Shown here: positions 1 through 11,059 of the stretch, piece by piece
How the letters are laid out: each line of letters starts with the position of its first letter
Position numbering within the stretch: the first letter of the stretch is position 1
Source of the DNA: Metarhizium brunneum
Lineage: Eukaryota; Ascomycota; Sordariomycetes; Hypocreales; Clavicipitaceae
NCBI RefSeq assembly: GCF_013426205.1
Contig: NC_089426.1
Span: 2,976,001 to 3,040,000, forward strand
Direction: 5' to 3'
DNA: 64,000 nt
Position numbers and translations under genes: made by a program
The notes under the pieces: generated by a model
Database searches by the model: none
The model's input: only the letters and a program-made list of their open reading frames with translations
Told to the model about the DNA's origin: nothing

Positions 1-1622
1 CACGGCTGCGGTCCGGGACCCGTCCGGCGTCAAGAAGGTGGATGGCGATACAGTATATCGGCTCTGTAGCGTTACGAAATTGTTCAATGTGTTGACGGTG
101 TTGTTGAATGCGGGGGATCTTTTGGACACGTGTATTACCAAGTATGTTCCCGAATTGGCGGGAGACCAAGTGTACGAGGGTATTACGTTGAGGATGCTGA
201 GCAGCCAGGTGTCTGGGTTACCGAGAAGTGGTGAGTCGGCTCCATCATGGCAATCTTGTGCCGTTCCATGATGCATCATCCCCTTCTTTCCTAGAATAAA
301 GGCGGTTGAACTAACTTGTCTACTAGGTGATGCATTTGACCTGGCCAGTACAGACGCCAAGAGCTGGGAAGATGACGGCTTTCCGGTTCCCCCCAAGGGG
401 GATATGCCACCGTGCGACGTGGTCGGAGGAGAAGTGTGTAATCGTGCTCGTATGGGTGCCACCGTCCAAGCTTTGCCAACATGTTTGCTGACCTTTGAGA
501 GCAGAGTTCTTTGAGAATCTCAAGAGCAACCAGTTGATTTGGCTGCCCGGGGCCAAGACGGCGTATTCGAACCAGGCGTACACCCTTCTGGGGATGGCTA
601 TGCAGAATATAACGGGAAAGACATTCGCTCAACTCCTACGGGATAGCGTCACGACGCCCCTTGGCATGTCACTCACTGGGCTGAACACGCCCGATAATTC
701 ACGGGGCATCATTCCGAATGGGGCAGGCAAAGTCCTTTGGGACCAGGACATGGGGAATTACAATGCGTACGAGTGCTCACTGCCCTCTCCGAAACGCACC
801 GTGTACTGACTGCGTCAAAGGACCGCCGGCCTTTTCTCGACTCCCAATGAGCTGGGCAAGTTTGTCCGCGGCATCATGAACCACGAGCTTCTGTCTGCCG
901 CGAACACAAGAGAGTGGATGCGCCCAGCTAGCTTCGCTGGCTCATACTCCATGTCTGTTGGCGCGCCATGGGAAATCTTCCGCGTTGCCCATCTCACGCC
1001 TGATCAGCGACCCATTGACATCTACACCAAGTCGGGTAGCATGCCCGGCTGGGGGACATACGTATTTTTTGTCCCCGACTACAATGTCGGAGGCGCCATT
1101 GCTGTTTCTGGAGATGATGGAGATGCGGCTAGTTTGGCACTGCTTGATATGGTTGCCGCTACATTCGTTCCGGCTGTCGACTCTCTTGCACGACAGCAAG
1201 CCAAAGCAGCTTACACGGGACAATATGGTGCATCGTCCAACGACAATAAACCCATGAATGAAACAGCCCATCTCGAGCTAGTCATTGACCAGGGGCCGGG
1301 ATTGAAGGTCAAGTCATGGTTCAACAACGGAAAATCCATAATCAAGGCCATCGCAGATCACAAGGGAGTCAAGCCGGAGGGGACGGATCTTCGACTTTAC
1401 CCAATTGGTGAGAATAACAGATGGCAACTGAGCGTTGAGACGCTGAAGCGACGGGTTGACGTAGCTAGGAAGCCGAGTGACGCTTGTTCGAATTGGTTTC
1501 AAACCGATTCCATGCGCTGGGCGACGCTGCCGGTTGATGAGTTCGACTTTGAGGTCACCAATGGACGGGTAGTTGGGGTTCGGAACCTGGGCTTGAGAGC
1601 AAATCTCAGCAAGATCCACTAG
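1..1622 (+). CDS. Serine beta-lactamase-like / penicillin-binding-protein-like hydrolase, 5' end cut by window
   Basis: Partial gene; the first exon runs off the left edge. Exons by frame and splice signals: <1-230, 327-433, 507-766, 821-1622 (stop 1620-1622). The family is the class C beta-lactamase/esterase group, which uses a catalytic Ser-x-x-Lys and a Tyr-x-Asn. Both are visible: SVTK at 68-79 and YSN at 564-572. A K-S-G-S stretch near 1030 could be the third (K/H-T/S-G) box. Splicing exon 3 to exon 4 restores a typical 'GLFSTPNEL' segment after the YSN domain. The last about 170 residues are a C-terminal extension of the kind seen in fungal members. In fungi such proteins are often esterases or acyltransferases and sometimes sit in metabolite clusters; the substrate cannot be told. 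Whether a signal peptide exists is unknown because the N-terminus is outside. Confidence 0.85.
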
Positions 1623-2875
1623 GTGCCAAAGATATATACGAGTATACCACTCAACAGTGCGAAGTATGTTGTCGTATATCGTTGTATGACAACCAATGGC
1701 CATGTACCGGGTCTGGTGAAATACCTACCTGGGTACTGTCGCCTTCCACCGGAGCTGGGGAAGCTTGAGCACCACCATGATGCGTCCGGGGTCCAAGAAA
1801 CGTTGCACTAGTTAGCCCATCAAAATGATGTCATCGCGATGGGGCACGTCTGTCAAAGAAGAAGAAAAAGCGATCTATTTACGTTGATTTCCCATCTGCT
1901 GCCAAACTTCGTGTCCCGTGATGCTTGCGTTCTGCAGCGGTTGCAGGTTCCAGTGCCGCACGAGCTCCCATTGAATCCCACCGTTCGCCAGATGGCGGCG
2001 GAACAATAATGCTCCGTCACCGATGACGAGTAGCCTGCCTGCCCCAGTAAGCTTCACCAGCTGTCATGGCTCGTGCGCCGCCTATGCAGCCTCGCCTTCG
2101 GACGGAAAGCTCCTCCAGAACTTCGCCTCTTTCCTCCGTCGCCCTTGTCACCTGCTCGTCATCCGCCATCCACATCGAGTCGATCAAGGTGCACTCAACG
2201 ACCAAGTGCGAAGATTCGATTATTTCCACCATTGATTTCGCTCCGAAATCTGCCATCGTGACGCTTACGACGCGATCGGATTGATGGTCCTGCTGCTGAA
2301 CCGCAAGAGGTGATCCGCGTAACAGCACCAACGGCCGAAAGAGGATCACGTATTTCTTGCAGGACTGTAGTATCTGGCTCTAGACGATTGAGGTCTAGGA
2401 GATATTCATAGGATCACGGGTTGTTGGTCCGCATTGCCTGTACCATTCCAGGAACGGATTTGTTCACCTGGTCTCGTTGGGTTGATGATTGAGAACTACC
2501 AGGGACTATATGATACAGGAGTCCGTCTTCTAAGCTGATGCGATTACTTTGTTCTTTATTAATTTTCTACTACATTGTACGTATTAGAGCTTTTGTATCT
2601 CTCACTTTTTTGCTCTTTCTTTTCTTCTTTTCTGTCTTTTGCAGTCATCTTCCTCTATTGGCGGTTCTGGTTTCTTCGTTTTGTACCTAAGCCTCCCTTG
2701 ATTTCCGAGGTAGTAACGATCACTTCGAGACTAATAAATATGATTACGAAAGACCAAGGGCCTCCTCACACCATCACTCGATCACATAATAAGGTCATAG
2801 GCAGCTGCTGTTCCGTCGATTCATACTGCCTGCAAATAAGCATCGCTCTGCTCTCTTCGGCTTGCGTATTTCAAC
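1623..2875. other. Intergenic stretch, no supported gene
   Basis: Between the beta-lactamase-like gene and the RRM gene. The minus strand has two overlapping open frames (1875-2057 and 2017-2349, about 60 and 110 codons) in different frames with no domain I recognise; they could be a decayed gene or chance. The part just before 2876 is T-rich then C/A-rich, as expected for a fungal promoter and leader. Confidence 0.5.
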
Positions 2876-4060
2876 ATGGCGGAAGCTGACTTTGAGATCG
2901 ACTTCTACGGAGATACTGCCACCGACCAGCAGTCGGAACACCAGGATGGAAACCAACACAACGAAAGTGACTACCAAGGCCATGACGAAACCAATGGAGG
3001 AGATGAACATACGGACAGCCACAAAGGCCATCACGATGACCATCACGAGCAAGCCGAAAGCCATACCCATCAACAAGGCATAAAACGAAAGTCAGAAGAG
3101 GATGACCGACCAGTTGATCCAGCCGCCACTTCTGCACTTATGGTCTCAGAACTGAGTTGGTGGACCACGGATGATGATATTCGAGGGTGGCTTCGGAAAG
3201 CAGACGGCGAAACCGACATCAAGGAGATGACATTTAGTGAGCACAAGGTAAATGGAAAAAGTAAAGGGTAAGATGATCCAATATGTAACACACGTTCTGA
3301 AGTGAGGAGCGACCCGCTCACAAGTCTTGCAGACAAGCATATATTGAGTTCTACTCACGCCAAGCCGCCACGTCGGCAAAACGTTGCATAGATCAGCTAG
3401 CCAACGATGGTGGCCAGTCTTGGCAGAAGAAGTTGTTGCCTACATATTGGAACTCGGCAGTGAACCCTTTCAGGACGCTGCCCAAGGATGCCCCAGCACG
3501 AGGAGTGAAAGAACAGCCGAGAGCCTCCCCGCCAGGCCCCTATGCCGAACGCGGCAACTACAGTGGAGGTTACCGCGGCCGTGGAGGATTTGGCAACCGA
3601 GGAAATATGAACCAGGGCAACTTCAACACTAACCGCAACTATAACAATAGCAACATGGGATTTAACAACAACATGGGCGGTGGGTTCAATGGCCCCATGG
3701 GTGGTAACTTTGGCTTCAACAACCGCGGTAATATGATGGGTGGCGGCATGCGCGGCGGGCCTGGAGGTATGAGAGGTAATCGCGGCGGCGGTAACATGAT
3801 GGGAATGAACCCCATGGGCGGTATGCCGATGGGTATGCCTGGTAACATGGGCATGATGGGCATGGGTGGTGGGATGCCAGGTATGTGCACAATTTTTCTC
3901 GCCAACACGCCGTGTATTTCAAGTCACCCTCTAATCCGCAGCAGGCTTCCAAGGCATGGGTCCCAACTTTGGAGGTGGCTTCGGTTTCGGCCAGAACCAA
4001 GGCGGTGGTGGCGGCGATTGGGGTAATCCGCATGGAGTGAAGCGTCCTCGACCAGAGTGA
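2876..4060 (+). CDS. CPSF6-like RRM protein with Gly/Asn/Met-rich tail
   Basis: Exons 2876-3267, 3333-3880, 3945-4060; 351 aa. ATG 2876 follows a pyrimidine-rich leader and opens an acidic start (MAEADFEIDFYGD). Residues 1-80 are Asp/Glu/His-rich. Residues about 82-155 form one RRM containing the 'WWTTDDDI' signature and 'GKSKGQAYIEF' RNP1, which resemble the RRM of metazoan CPSF6 (CFIm68), a subunit of the cleavage factor that selects poly(A) sites. Exon joining regenerates the RNP1 motif, which supports intron 1. From about residue 190 the chain is GRG/GGM/NNMG repeats ending in KRPRPE, a low-complexity tail likely to be arginine-methylated and nuclear. The last intron ends in a GCAGCAG tandem acceptor, so an extra Ala is possible. 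Role in 3'-end processing is by family; other RRM roles are possible. Confidence 0.85.
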
Positions 4061-4382
4061 AGAGCTGCTGGTCGTCCAAACTGCAGGGGATCACGTTAAC
4101 TCGTCATGAAATTGCTCCGTGTACAGCAACGGGTAGGATAATATACGCACAATTTTTTGGAGGCCTCGGGACTAGCTGCATTCATGTACTATAGACAAAT
4201 TACGGACAGGTTGCTACGGAAATGGCGCGAATAGCGTTGGATGGGTTTGTTTTAATGGCATCTATTCAAAAGGGAAAAAAAAAATTTCACCATCTGTCAC
4301 TGCCTATCTGGACATTCAACCAGCTGTGTGAACACGTCATCGTCGATTCATGTCCTCAATTACGGAGCAAAACATGGCATTT

Positions 4383-5557
4383 TTATTGCAGTCTCACTAT
4401 GGTGGCGGTAACCAGTTCACCCATCTGCAACCACCTCTCTCTCAAAGCACTCCTAGAAACCTCGTTCCCGGCAGTACACCGCTCCAGCTCAGTCAATTTG
4501 CTCCTCAGGTCCTTGTCGCACGCCCTCAAAACCTGCACCAGCTTGTCGTTGACAGCGTCCCGGTCCACATCCTCGTCCCTCAAGCCGTCGAGCACGTCTC
4601 TCCACTGGGTATACGAGCAGCACAGCATGCGCAGCGCCGTGTGCGTCCTGTAGCAGGCCGTTTCCGAGTCGAGCATGTACCTGCCCCAGAAGCCGGTCTC
4701 TTCCAGCTCCGCTTTCTGTCTCTTCGTAAACAGCGGACACAGGTGGTCGTCTAGGCAGATCTCGTCCCAGGGGTTCGTGGCCCCCGGCAGCGTGAAGCCG
4801 TATTCCACCAGCAGGAAGTCATTGGAGTGCGAGCCGTACCGGATAAACAGCTCGTCGCCCTGCTCGACTGGGTGCGTCGTGGTGATGGTGAATGAGGCAT
4901 CGTCAAAGGCAACTTTACACCCGTCGGGCGAGTGGTTGAACAGATCGGCGACGGGCTGGAGAACCATGTGGTCTGCCTTGGGGAGCTTCTCAGTCGCCCG
5001 GGTGACGTGGTAGAATGTTCGGCTGTTGACTAGGTGCCACGAGTAGAGAAATTGGGTCCTGGATATGGAGGGGTGCGCGGCCGTGACGAGGGCCCAGTCC
5101 GTGTCAAACTTGGTCTTTTGCTTGGCAAGGAGAGCTTTTGCGTTGGGAGGCAAGAGATGCTGTAGCTCTGAGGGCCAGCTCAGCGGCATGCAGGTCCTGA
5201 TGTCGTCTTCTGTGGGGAATACGGCTCTCCATGTGGCGAATTCGGGGTCGGTTTCTAGACAGAGGGATGTGGCGAGGATGGCGTGGACGGTTGACCCTTT
5301 GAGGCTGTGGAGGATGGGTTGGGGTGTGTTTTTTAGAGTCCTGAGCATGTTCAATGGGACTGTGAGGATGTCTTCGCCGGTCTGTGGGATGCTTAGCTAG
5401 AGTTGGATGGATCATGGGGGTAGGGGAGATGAAAGACCTTCAAGGCGCGAGTTGCGACGATACCTATACCACGGCCTGGAAGCGGTTTAGGGCCGATTCC
5501 GTTGATGGTTACGCCCTTTATCTCTGCCCAGTTGAGCAGGCGCTCGATTTCCTGCAT
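4383..5557 (-). CDS. SET-domain protein lysine methyltransferase (Rubisco-LSMT/RKM type)
   Basis: Minus strand exons 5438-5557 and 4383-5381; 372 aa. The start is the ATG at 5557-5555 (MQEIERLL); the frame runs further upstream but without an ATG. Removing intron 5382-5437 gives 'VATRALK-TGEDILTVP', the first part of a split SET domain. The second part contains 'ADLFNHSPD' (the NHS cofactor motif) and 'GDELFIRYGSHSNDFLLVEYGF', the canonical SET end with its catalytic Tyr. The C-terminal half is a helical Rubisco-LSMT substrate-binding region. Yeast relatives (RKM proteins) methylate ribosomal proteins or elongation factors; the actual substrate is not visible. Transcribed convergently with the RRM gene, with about 320 bp between stop codons. 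Confidence 0.88.
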
Positions 5558-6766
5558 TTTGAGTAATGGGTGAGACTGCCCGTTTGGCAATGGCGTCGAG
5601 GTTACTTCTTTCTTTTTTTGCCTACAGAGTGTTGGATGTTCCTGGTAGGAATTTTGGGCAATGGCATGAGTGAGCCAATGGCTTCAAGAGGTTGAATATA
5701 ACATGGTTGTAGGACATGTGCGCTGTGCAGCCTTTTGAGGGTGATGTATAAAATTGGAAATGCTTAGCGTAAGCTCTCAAAGTGAGGTTGAAGCACACCA
5801 TGACTCCATGAGCATCGAGCAATGGTGGAAGTGGGGAACCAGTCAAAATCATCAGCTCCAGGCAAACAACTCACAACAAGATGCAACAAGACGTCGACTG
5901 ATGCCTGGCATCCAACATGGCGAGTCGCATTGTTTTGCCCGAGTTCTTCATAGTGCTAGACAACAATGGGGAGTTGACCCAGACGAGCTTCAGCCTAACC
6001 GACCATGTCGCCTCCCTCCCAACACCTAGCTTCATCTCTTGCAATTTAAAGCGATCAAAGTAATCACCTATAGAATGGCGCATTGCCGGTCCTAAGTCTG
6101 ACGGTGCCAATGCAATGCCAACGCGCTATCACGCAAAGCAACATCATCTGGAGTGGCAAAACGAAGAGCTCTGCGAGCCCTTATGAGCCGAGAATTACGT
6201 CGAATCGATGGTGTATTGTGAGACGAATCGCGTGGTCTCTGCCTCAGAGAGGGTTGTGAATGGTGTTGATTTGATGCATAGCCGCGGACATATGAAGTGC
6301 ACTGGTCCGGACTGACTTAACCAGTGATACACGAGCTTGTCTGTTAAGAGCTTGTAGATGGTAACAAACCACCGGAAAATTGAAGTTGTAAATCGCATGA
6401 CTTGGAGATTGCATCGTGCGTCGGCGCTTTGCGAGTTGTGCAACCAACACAACACCGACACTTTGGTCCGTACACACAGCCTTCCGAGACTCACGCAGAG
6501 ATAGAGAGCCAAGACGCTCTACGCCGCTGTTTACTTGAAAGCATGACAAGGATCAAGACGCCTGGAGGCATTGCTGTTGAGGATAAAGGTCACTGCAAGG
6601 AACTCATGAAGGTAACTGAGTACTTGGACCCACCAAATAGGAAAGCGTCTGGTCCCATCGTCGTTCCACCAAGGCACCTATGTACAAGGCTACATCTCTT
6701 ACATGAACTTCCGTCTCACAACCTCTGGCGCTGGTATAATCGCCGGCTTCCCAATTCGACAATTCA
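5558..6766. other. Intergenic, divergent promoter region
   Basis: About 1.2 kb between the divergent SET-domain and COQ4 genes. Open frames here are short, overlap on both strands, and none shows a domain I recognise. It presumably holds both promoters. Confidence 0.5.
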
Positions 6767-7690
6767 ATGGATCTGGCATTGCGACGAGCTCAGCCAGCTA
6801 CGACAGCTCGCCATGCTGTCCGCGCTGTAACCTGCGCGAGCTGTTCGCAATCCAATTCTAGACAATTCTCGGTGCTGAACCGACCACCGCCCAACTATCC
6901 TGGCCATGTGCCTCTCACGAAGCTCGAGCGACTCGGTATGGCAATCGGGTCCAGTGCCATGGCACTGATCAATCCCTACCGTGCCGGTATGAAATCTATC
7001 CGTCATGGCTTCTCTCCCGAGCTTCTGTACCTAACATGTTTAGACCTCATCGCGCAAGTGGGCGAATCCACCGCGACACCATACTTCATCTACCGCCTCC
7101 GCGACGCCATGCTTGCCGACCCAACCGGCCGCCGCATCCTCCGTCTCCGGCCCCGAATTACATCCAAAACCCTCTCCATGTCCTATCTCCGCTCCCTCCC
7201 CGAGAACACCGTCGGCCGCACCTACGTGGGCTGGCTCGACCGCGAGGGCGTATCGCCCGACACCCGCTCCGAAACCCGCTACATCGACGACGAAGAGTGC
7301 GCATACGTCATGCAGCGCTACCGCGAATGCCACGACTTTTACCACTCCATCACCGGCTTGCCTATTGTTCGCGAAGGCGAAGTTGCTCTCAAGGCGTTTG
7401 AATGGGCCAATACATTGCTGCCCATGCCGGGCTTGAGCATGTTTGCCGCCGCGACCATGAAGCCGCAGGAGAGACAGCGCTTCTGGGACATTTACCTGCC
7501 CTGGGCGTTGCGGAATGGATCCAGAAGCAAGGAGGTGATTAATGTCTTTTGGGAAGAGCAGCTGGAGCGGGATGTCGAGGAGCTGAGGGGGGAATTGGGC
7601 ATTGAGCAGCCTCCTGATCTGAGGGCGATACGGAAGGCCGCGAGGGAGGAGAAGAAGAGATTGAACGAGATCAAGGCCAAGGGCATCTGA
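6767..7690 (+). CDS. COQ4: COQ4, mitochondrial ubiquinone biosynthesis protein
   Basis: Exons 6767-6986 and 7044-7690; 288 aa. The intron (6987-7043, GTATGA..TTTAG, 57 bp) has no stop and keeps frame, so a naive reading adds 19 residues. Splicing gives '[13 protein letters not shown]', matching the family where the unspliced form does not. The conserved metal motif HDxxHx11E is present: H170, D171, H174 and E186. The '[23 protein letters not shown]' region and 'ENTVGRTY' are near invariant in Coq4. The N-terminus is rich in Arg/Ala/Ser with no acid residue after Asp2 (a matrix-targeting presequence by composition). Coq4 is needed for the CoQ synthome on the inner membrane and for C1 decarboxylation/hydroxylation of the ring. 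Confidence 0.95.
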   Translation: MDLALRRAQPATTARHAVRAVTCASCSQSNSRQFSVLNRPPPNYPGHVPLTKLERLGMAIGSSAMALINPYRAGMKSIRHGFSPELLYLTCLDLIAQVGESTATPYFIYRLRDAMLADPTGRRILRLRPRITSKTLSMSYLRSLPENTVGRTYVGWLDREGVSPDTRSETRYIDDEECAYVMQRYRECHDFYHSITGLPIVREGEVALKAFEWANTLLPMPGLSMFAAATMKPQERQRFWDIYLPWALRNGSRSKEVINVFWEEQLERDVEELRGELGIEQPPDLRAIRKAAREEKKRLNEIKAKGI

Positions 7691-7927
7691 GTGTAACATA
7701 TTAGAACTTCTTTTTTTGTTGGAGTATATTGCATAGTAAGCGCTTGTTTCAAATAGACATGGACTTGTCTCGTTATATCAACCAAACCACAGTAGCACCA
7801 ATCCACGCAAGAGAATCAGTACGAATCACCCGCAGCATCAAACGAATTGATTGACAAAAAAATCATGGTATCGTAAGTATAATCCAGCCCGGGTTTCACC
7901 TCGCGCACAATGTGCTCTTTTGCCCCT

Positions 7928-8461
7928 TCACAAGTCCAACAGGTCGTCGTCGTCGTCGTCCCAGCCCTTCCGTCTGCTCACCACAATTTTCTCCTCCTCC
8001 TTGTTGTCCGCCATCGCATTCAGCAGCTCCTTCAGCTGCGTCTCCGTGACCTTCTGCCTCAGCTGGCCCGTCTGCGCCAGCGTGATCAATCTGTTCTCGA
8101 TATCCGTCGCACGCTGCTCCTTCACGAGCCTGATGCGGCCCAGGCGGTCGGCGGCCTCGGGGTGCAGAATCTGATTCAATATGTGCTGGCGAGCATCATC
8201 TTGCTGTCTGAACATGCACAAGAAGGGTTAGTGCGCTGGGCCCGGTTGTCAGGGGGACATGTGGGATGTGGGAGACGTGCTGTTTTTGGCGTTCTTGGTC
8301 CTGGCCGCCGTTGTTGGATGATGGGCCACCGCTGCCTGCGCCGGACTGCGCCTTGAGCTGCTCGAGGCGAGCCCTTCTGATCTATCGCGAGCTAGTTAGA
8401 TGGGCTTGCAACGGAGAAGGGTACGAAGCAGAGGTACCTGCTCGAGTTCGGAGTCGTCCAT
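7928..8461 (-). CDS. PDCD5: PDCD5 / TFAR19-family protein
   Basis: Minus strand exons 8438-8461, 8277-8381, 7928-8203; 134 aa, the usual length. Exon 1 codes only MDDSELEQ; exon 2 gives 'IRRARLEQLKAQ', the N-terminal helix, then a Gly/Ser/Asn linker; exon 3 has 'ARQHILNQILHPEAADRLGRIRLVK', a near-invariant signature of the DNA-binding PDCD5 family, and ends in a poly-Asp tail. The second intron's donor (GTCTCC) is weak and its borders are the least certain. The yeast relative is a small ribosome/translation-associated protein; in animals it is linked to apoptosis and to chaperonin CCT. Convergent with COQ4. Confidence 0.92.
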
Positions 8462-8798
8462 GGTGACTTGTTTGGATTGAAGATGGTTCGAGGTAACGGC
8501 GGGGCAAGCTTGCTGCTGGAGGGGCAGCCTAGATAGCTTCAGTGGGCATCACGTGAGCAAGGTAGAAACAATGGAACGAAACGCAAAATGACGGACTGCG
8601 TGAATATTGACATTGTTTAGCAGTCTGTTAGGTAGGTGACCCTATTTTTGGTACGATATCCTCAGGCAAGACATGCTGGCAGGTCACGGCATAGTTGGCT
8701 AGACTTGACTAGACTTTACCATTGAAAATGTAACCCTTTATACACGCCCTTGCTATGCTGAAATACATAATAAAAACAATACAGCTATTGTACAGCCA
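8462..8798. other. Short intergenic with a CACGTG box
   Basis: Upstream region of PDCD5 (minus strand) and downstream of the next minus-strand gene. It contains a CACGTG palindrome near 8550, the core site of fungal bHLH factors; function is not shown. Confidence 0.35.
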
Positions 8799-10190
8799 TC
8801 ACCGTGGCATTGTCCTATATCTGAATGCCAAATGGCTCGGTATGGATGTCTCCTCCACCGGTATAAATGAGTTGAGTCGCTCGATTGCTTGAGAATGCTT
8901 CGCCTTGATCATATCGCGCATCATCAAATTCATGTGCAGGTCCAATCCTAGCTTCTGGCCACGCCGCAGGAAATATCCATTCAAATACTCCACGTCTGTT
9001 GGTAATCCGTTCTCAATTCGCCTCACCAGCTGGCTTGGCTGTGATCGCTTCCCCATTATTCTGCTGTACATAAACTTTCGAATGCCCTTGCTTTGGACAT
9101 AGTCTCTGATAACTGTGGATCCTTCTAGTTCCGGCATGCTTTCGAGAACTTGGATTATCTCGGACAGTAAACTATGCATCATGCGTTGTGCCGCTGGGTT
9201 TTGCAGTAGGCCTTGGTATGGCATCTCCAGGAGCACACATACAGGCTCAACGACAGAGTCGAAGATGACTGTAGGCAGCTTAAATCGGAGCCACTGGTCA
9301 AACGGAGTCAGTGTCGTATGCAGGTCCTTTGCTTCTTCTAATGTCTTGACAAAATTCGGTCGCGACTCGACTTTGTGCATATCCTTGACGCGCATACGAG
9401 GCGCCTCGGCAAAGGTCAACTTTGTTTGGCCTTGCTTAAGCTGGGTAACTGCGTCGTAGGTTCGATTAAACGCCAGGCGGTGGCTCATGTGGCCTAGCAA
9501 GAAGTTTGGTGCGGCATCCGATCCCTCGAAAATCTTCTTCCTCACATCCTCCAGCACACCAAGCCCATCGTTCATCAAACATACTGTAGTATTTCCATCG
9601 ATTCGATTTTTCACCGATTGGAGAGCCTCTACAGCTTCTTGACCTCGGCCTGATACCACAAGCTGGTCAATCCGTGAATCATCGCTCTGGGTAATGGCCC
9701 GAGGCATAGCGAGGTTGGCTTCGACGTTGGCAGCTGACCGTCGGTTGTGAGGACGGACTTTCTGGATGTTTCGATATTTTGAGGAAGGGCTGCTTCTCCA
9801 TCCAAGCATTTCGACGGAATCGTATACGCTTGACAACGCATGGGCAATAAATTTGGACCGTTCATCGTCGCCCAAAATATGAATTTTGTGTACAGTCGCT
9901 GAGTTTGCCGCTTCCTTGGGGAGCAGCACGGAAGGTACGTAGAACTGAGGTGTTGGCCGCGGCTTGGCTATTGATGGCTCGGGTTGAGATGAGATCGACC
10001 ATGGCCGTTGTAGCGGGCTTGCTGTACTGCTCGGAGGCGCCGGCTCGCGCAATTTGTGTCCATCAGTGCTCGAAGCAACAGTGCCGTAACGACACCTGGC
10101 CACCCGGCCATCGCAGGGACTACCTCGGATGCATGATGTGTATTTCTGAGATATCCGTGCGGATAACCGCAAATTTCTTAGTCCAGCCAC
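8799..10190 (-). CDS. Ketopantoate reductase (PanE/ApbA)-like protein, probably mitochondrial and possibly non-catalytic
   Basis: Single open frame of about 463 aa. The C-terminal third is ApbA_C-like: 'ENGLPTDVEYLNGYFLRRG' matches the conserved loop around the catalytic region of 2-dehydropantoate 2-reductases. The N-terminal Rossmann start reads 'VHKIHILGDDERSKFIAHAL', where the usual GxGxxG is replaced by GDDERS, so NADPH binding is doubtful. The first 40 residues are Arg/Ser-rich without acids until the SPCDG segment, suggesting mitochondrial import. The first in-frame ATG lies about 127 codons in; codon 10190 is GTG and an in-frame TAG stands at 10272-10274, so either a non-AUG start or an unseen upstream exon is used. 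Fungal PanE-like proteins without reductase activity are known among mitochondrial factors; the role here is unassigned. Confidence 0.7.
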   Translation of the reverse strand: MAGLRNLRLSARISQKYTSCIRGSPCDGRVARCRYGTVASSTDGHKLREPAPPSSTASPLQRPWSISSQPEPSIAKPRPTPQFYVPSVLLPKEAANSATVHKIHILGDDERSKFIAHALSSVYDSVEMLGWRSSPSSKYRNIQKVRPHNRRSAANVEANLAMPRAITQSDDSRIDQLVVSGRGQEAVEALQSVKNRIDGNTTVCLMNDGLGVLEDVRKKIFEGSDAAPNFLLGHMSHRLAFNRTYDAVTQLKQGQTKLTFAEAPRMRVKDMHKVESRPNFVKTLEEAKDLHTTLTPFDQWLRFKLPTVIFDSVVEPVCVLLEMPYQGLLQNPAAQRMMHSLLSEIIQVLESMPELEGSTVIRDYVQSKGIRKFMYSRIMGKRSQPSQLVRRIENGLPTDVEYLNGYFLRRGQKLGLDLHMNLMMRDMIKAKHSQAIERLNSFIPVEETSIPSHLAFRYRTMPR

Positions 10191-10466
10191 CTTGAAGGCT
10201 ATTATGAAGAGGCTCGCGAACGTCGCAAGGGGAAGGTGTGGCGAAGGCGGGTGTCCCGAAGAAGTACCCAGCTATCGCTCACATTAGACAATACAACAGG
10301 AAAGTAGAATGGATTGTCTTATCGGCTGTCTTGTTGACAGGTCGCAAGCTCGCGTCGAACGTCGAGTTGAGCTCAATCGCTAGAGAGTAGCAAGGCAATG
10401 AATGAGGTGATGAAGATCCCGGCCCGGGAAATGATGGAGTTTTCCGGCTCCTTGAAAAATCGCCAT

Positions 10467-10479
10467 CACGTGAGCCAAT
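10467..10479. promoter_or_regulatory. CACGTG E-box next to CCAAT box
   Basis: CACGTG at 10467-10472 followed two bases later by CCAAT at 10475-10479. CACGTG is a bHLH core site and CCAAT binds the HAP/CBC complex. The pair is closer to the PanE-like gene's 5' end (about 280 bp) than to the MFS gene, so it may serve the former. Activity is inferred only. Confidence 0.35.
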
Positions 10480-11047
10480 CAGGAGCCAGCAGTTCCTACT
10501 CAGAATAGCCCCATAAATTCTGCAAAAGACAGCCTCTGATTTGCCAAACTCAAACCATCACAGGTCGATCACAGACCTGGCCACACCTGACCGCAGCCAG
10601 ACAGCACAGCGAGAGCCGCAGATGGCTTGCAGGGCTGTCCGTTTGGCGTGAAGACGTGAGGTTCACTTGGATAGCTTTTGCTTTTTCCTATTTAGGGAGT
10701 TTCTATCTCTGTTCGTTCAATTTCACAACTGTATCGAGCCCTGTTGCCTACTCTTCGGTCCTACGTCAACTGAAACCATGCAGATTTGCTCGGAATAGAC
10801 TCCGGTCGCGGCAATGCAGAGCCAAGAATGTGCCAGAAGTTGCCAACATGGCTGACCTTGTTGCCGTTAAGTGACTAGGCGAATCGGAAGAAACTCCCGC
10901 GAACAGACGAGAACAAGCATCGCTTTCCGAGGGATAAATTACGCCTTTGGAGTGGGTCGCTTGTCACCTTGTTGAGTTGGAGGATTTTCTCGGTTTTAAC
11001 TGGAATTTCCAGCCCAGACAGTGAATGTCGTGCCAAGCATGGTTGGG

Positions 11048-11059
11048 CCAATATAAATA
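11048..11059 (+). promoter_or_regulatory. CCAAT/TATA box of the MFS gene
   Basis: Overlapping CCAAT (11048-11052) and TATAAATA (11052-11059), about 115 bp before the ATG at 11175. This is a clear TATA element at the usual fungal distance. A CGG-N11-CCG pair (11065-11081) sits just downstream. Confidence 0.5.

Noticed and set aside
7040..7699. A 219-codon minus-strand frame
   Set aside because: It is antisense to the COQ4 exon, which has firm family motifs.
10656..10874. A 72-codon frame in the MFS upstream region
   Set aside because: No domain, no clear splice partners, and it lies in a promoter region.
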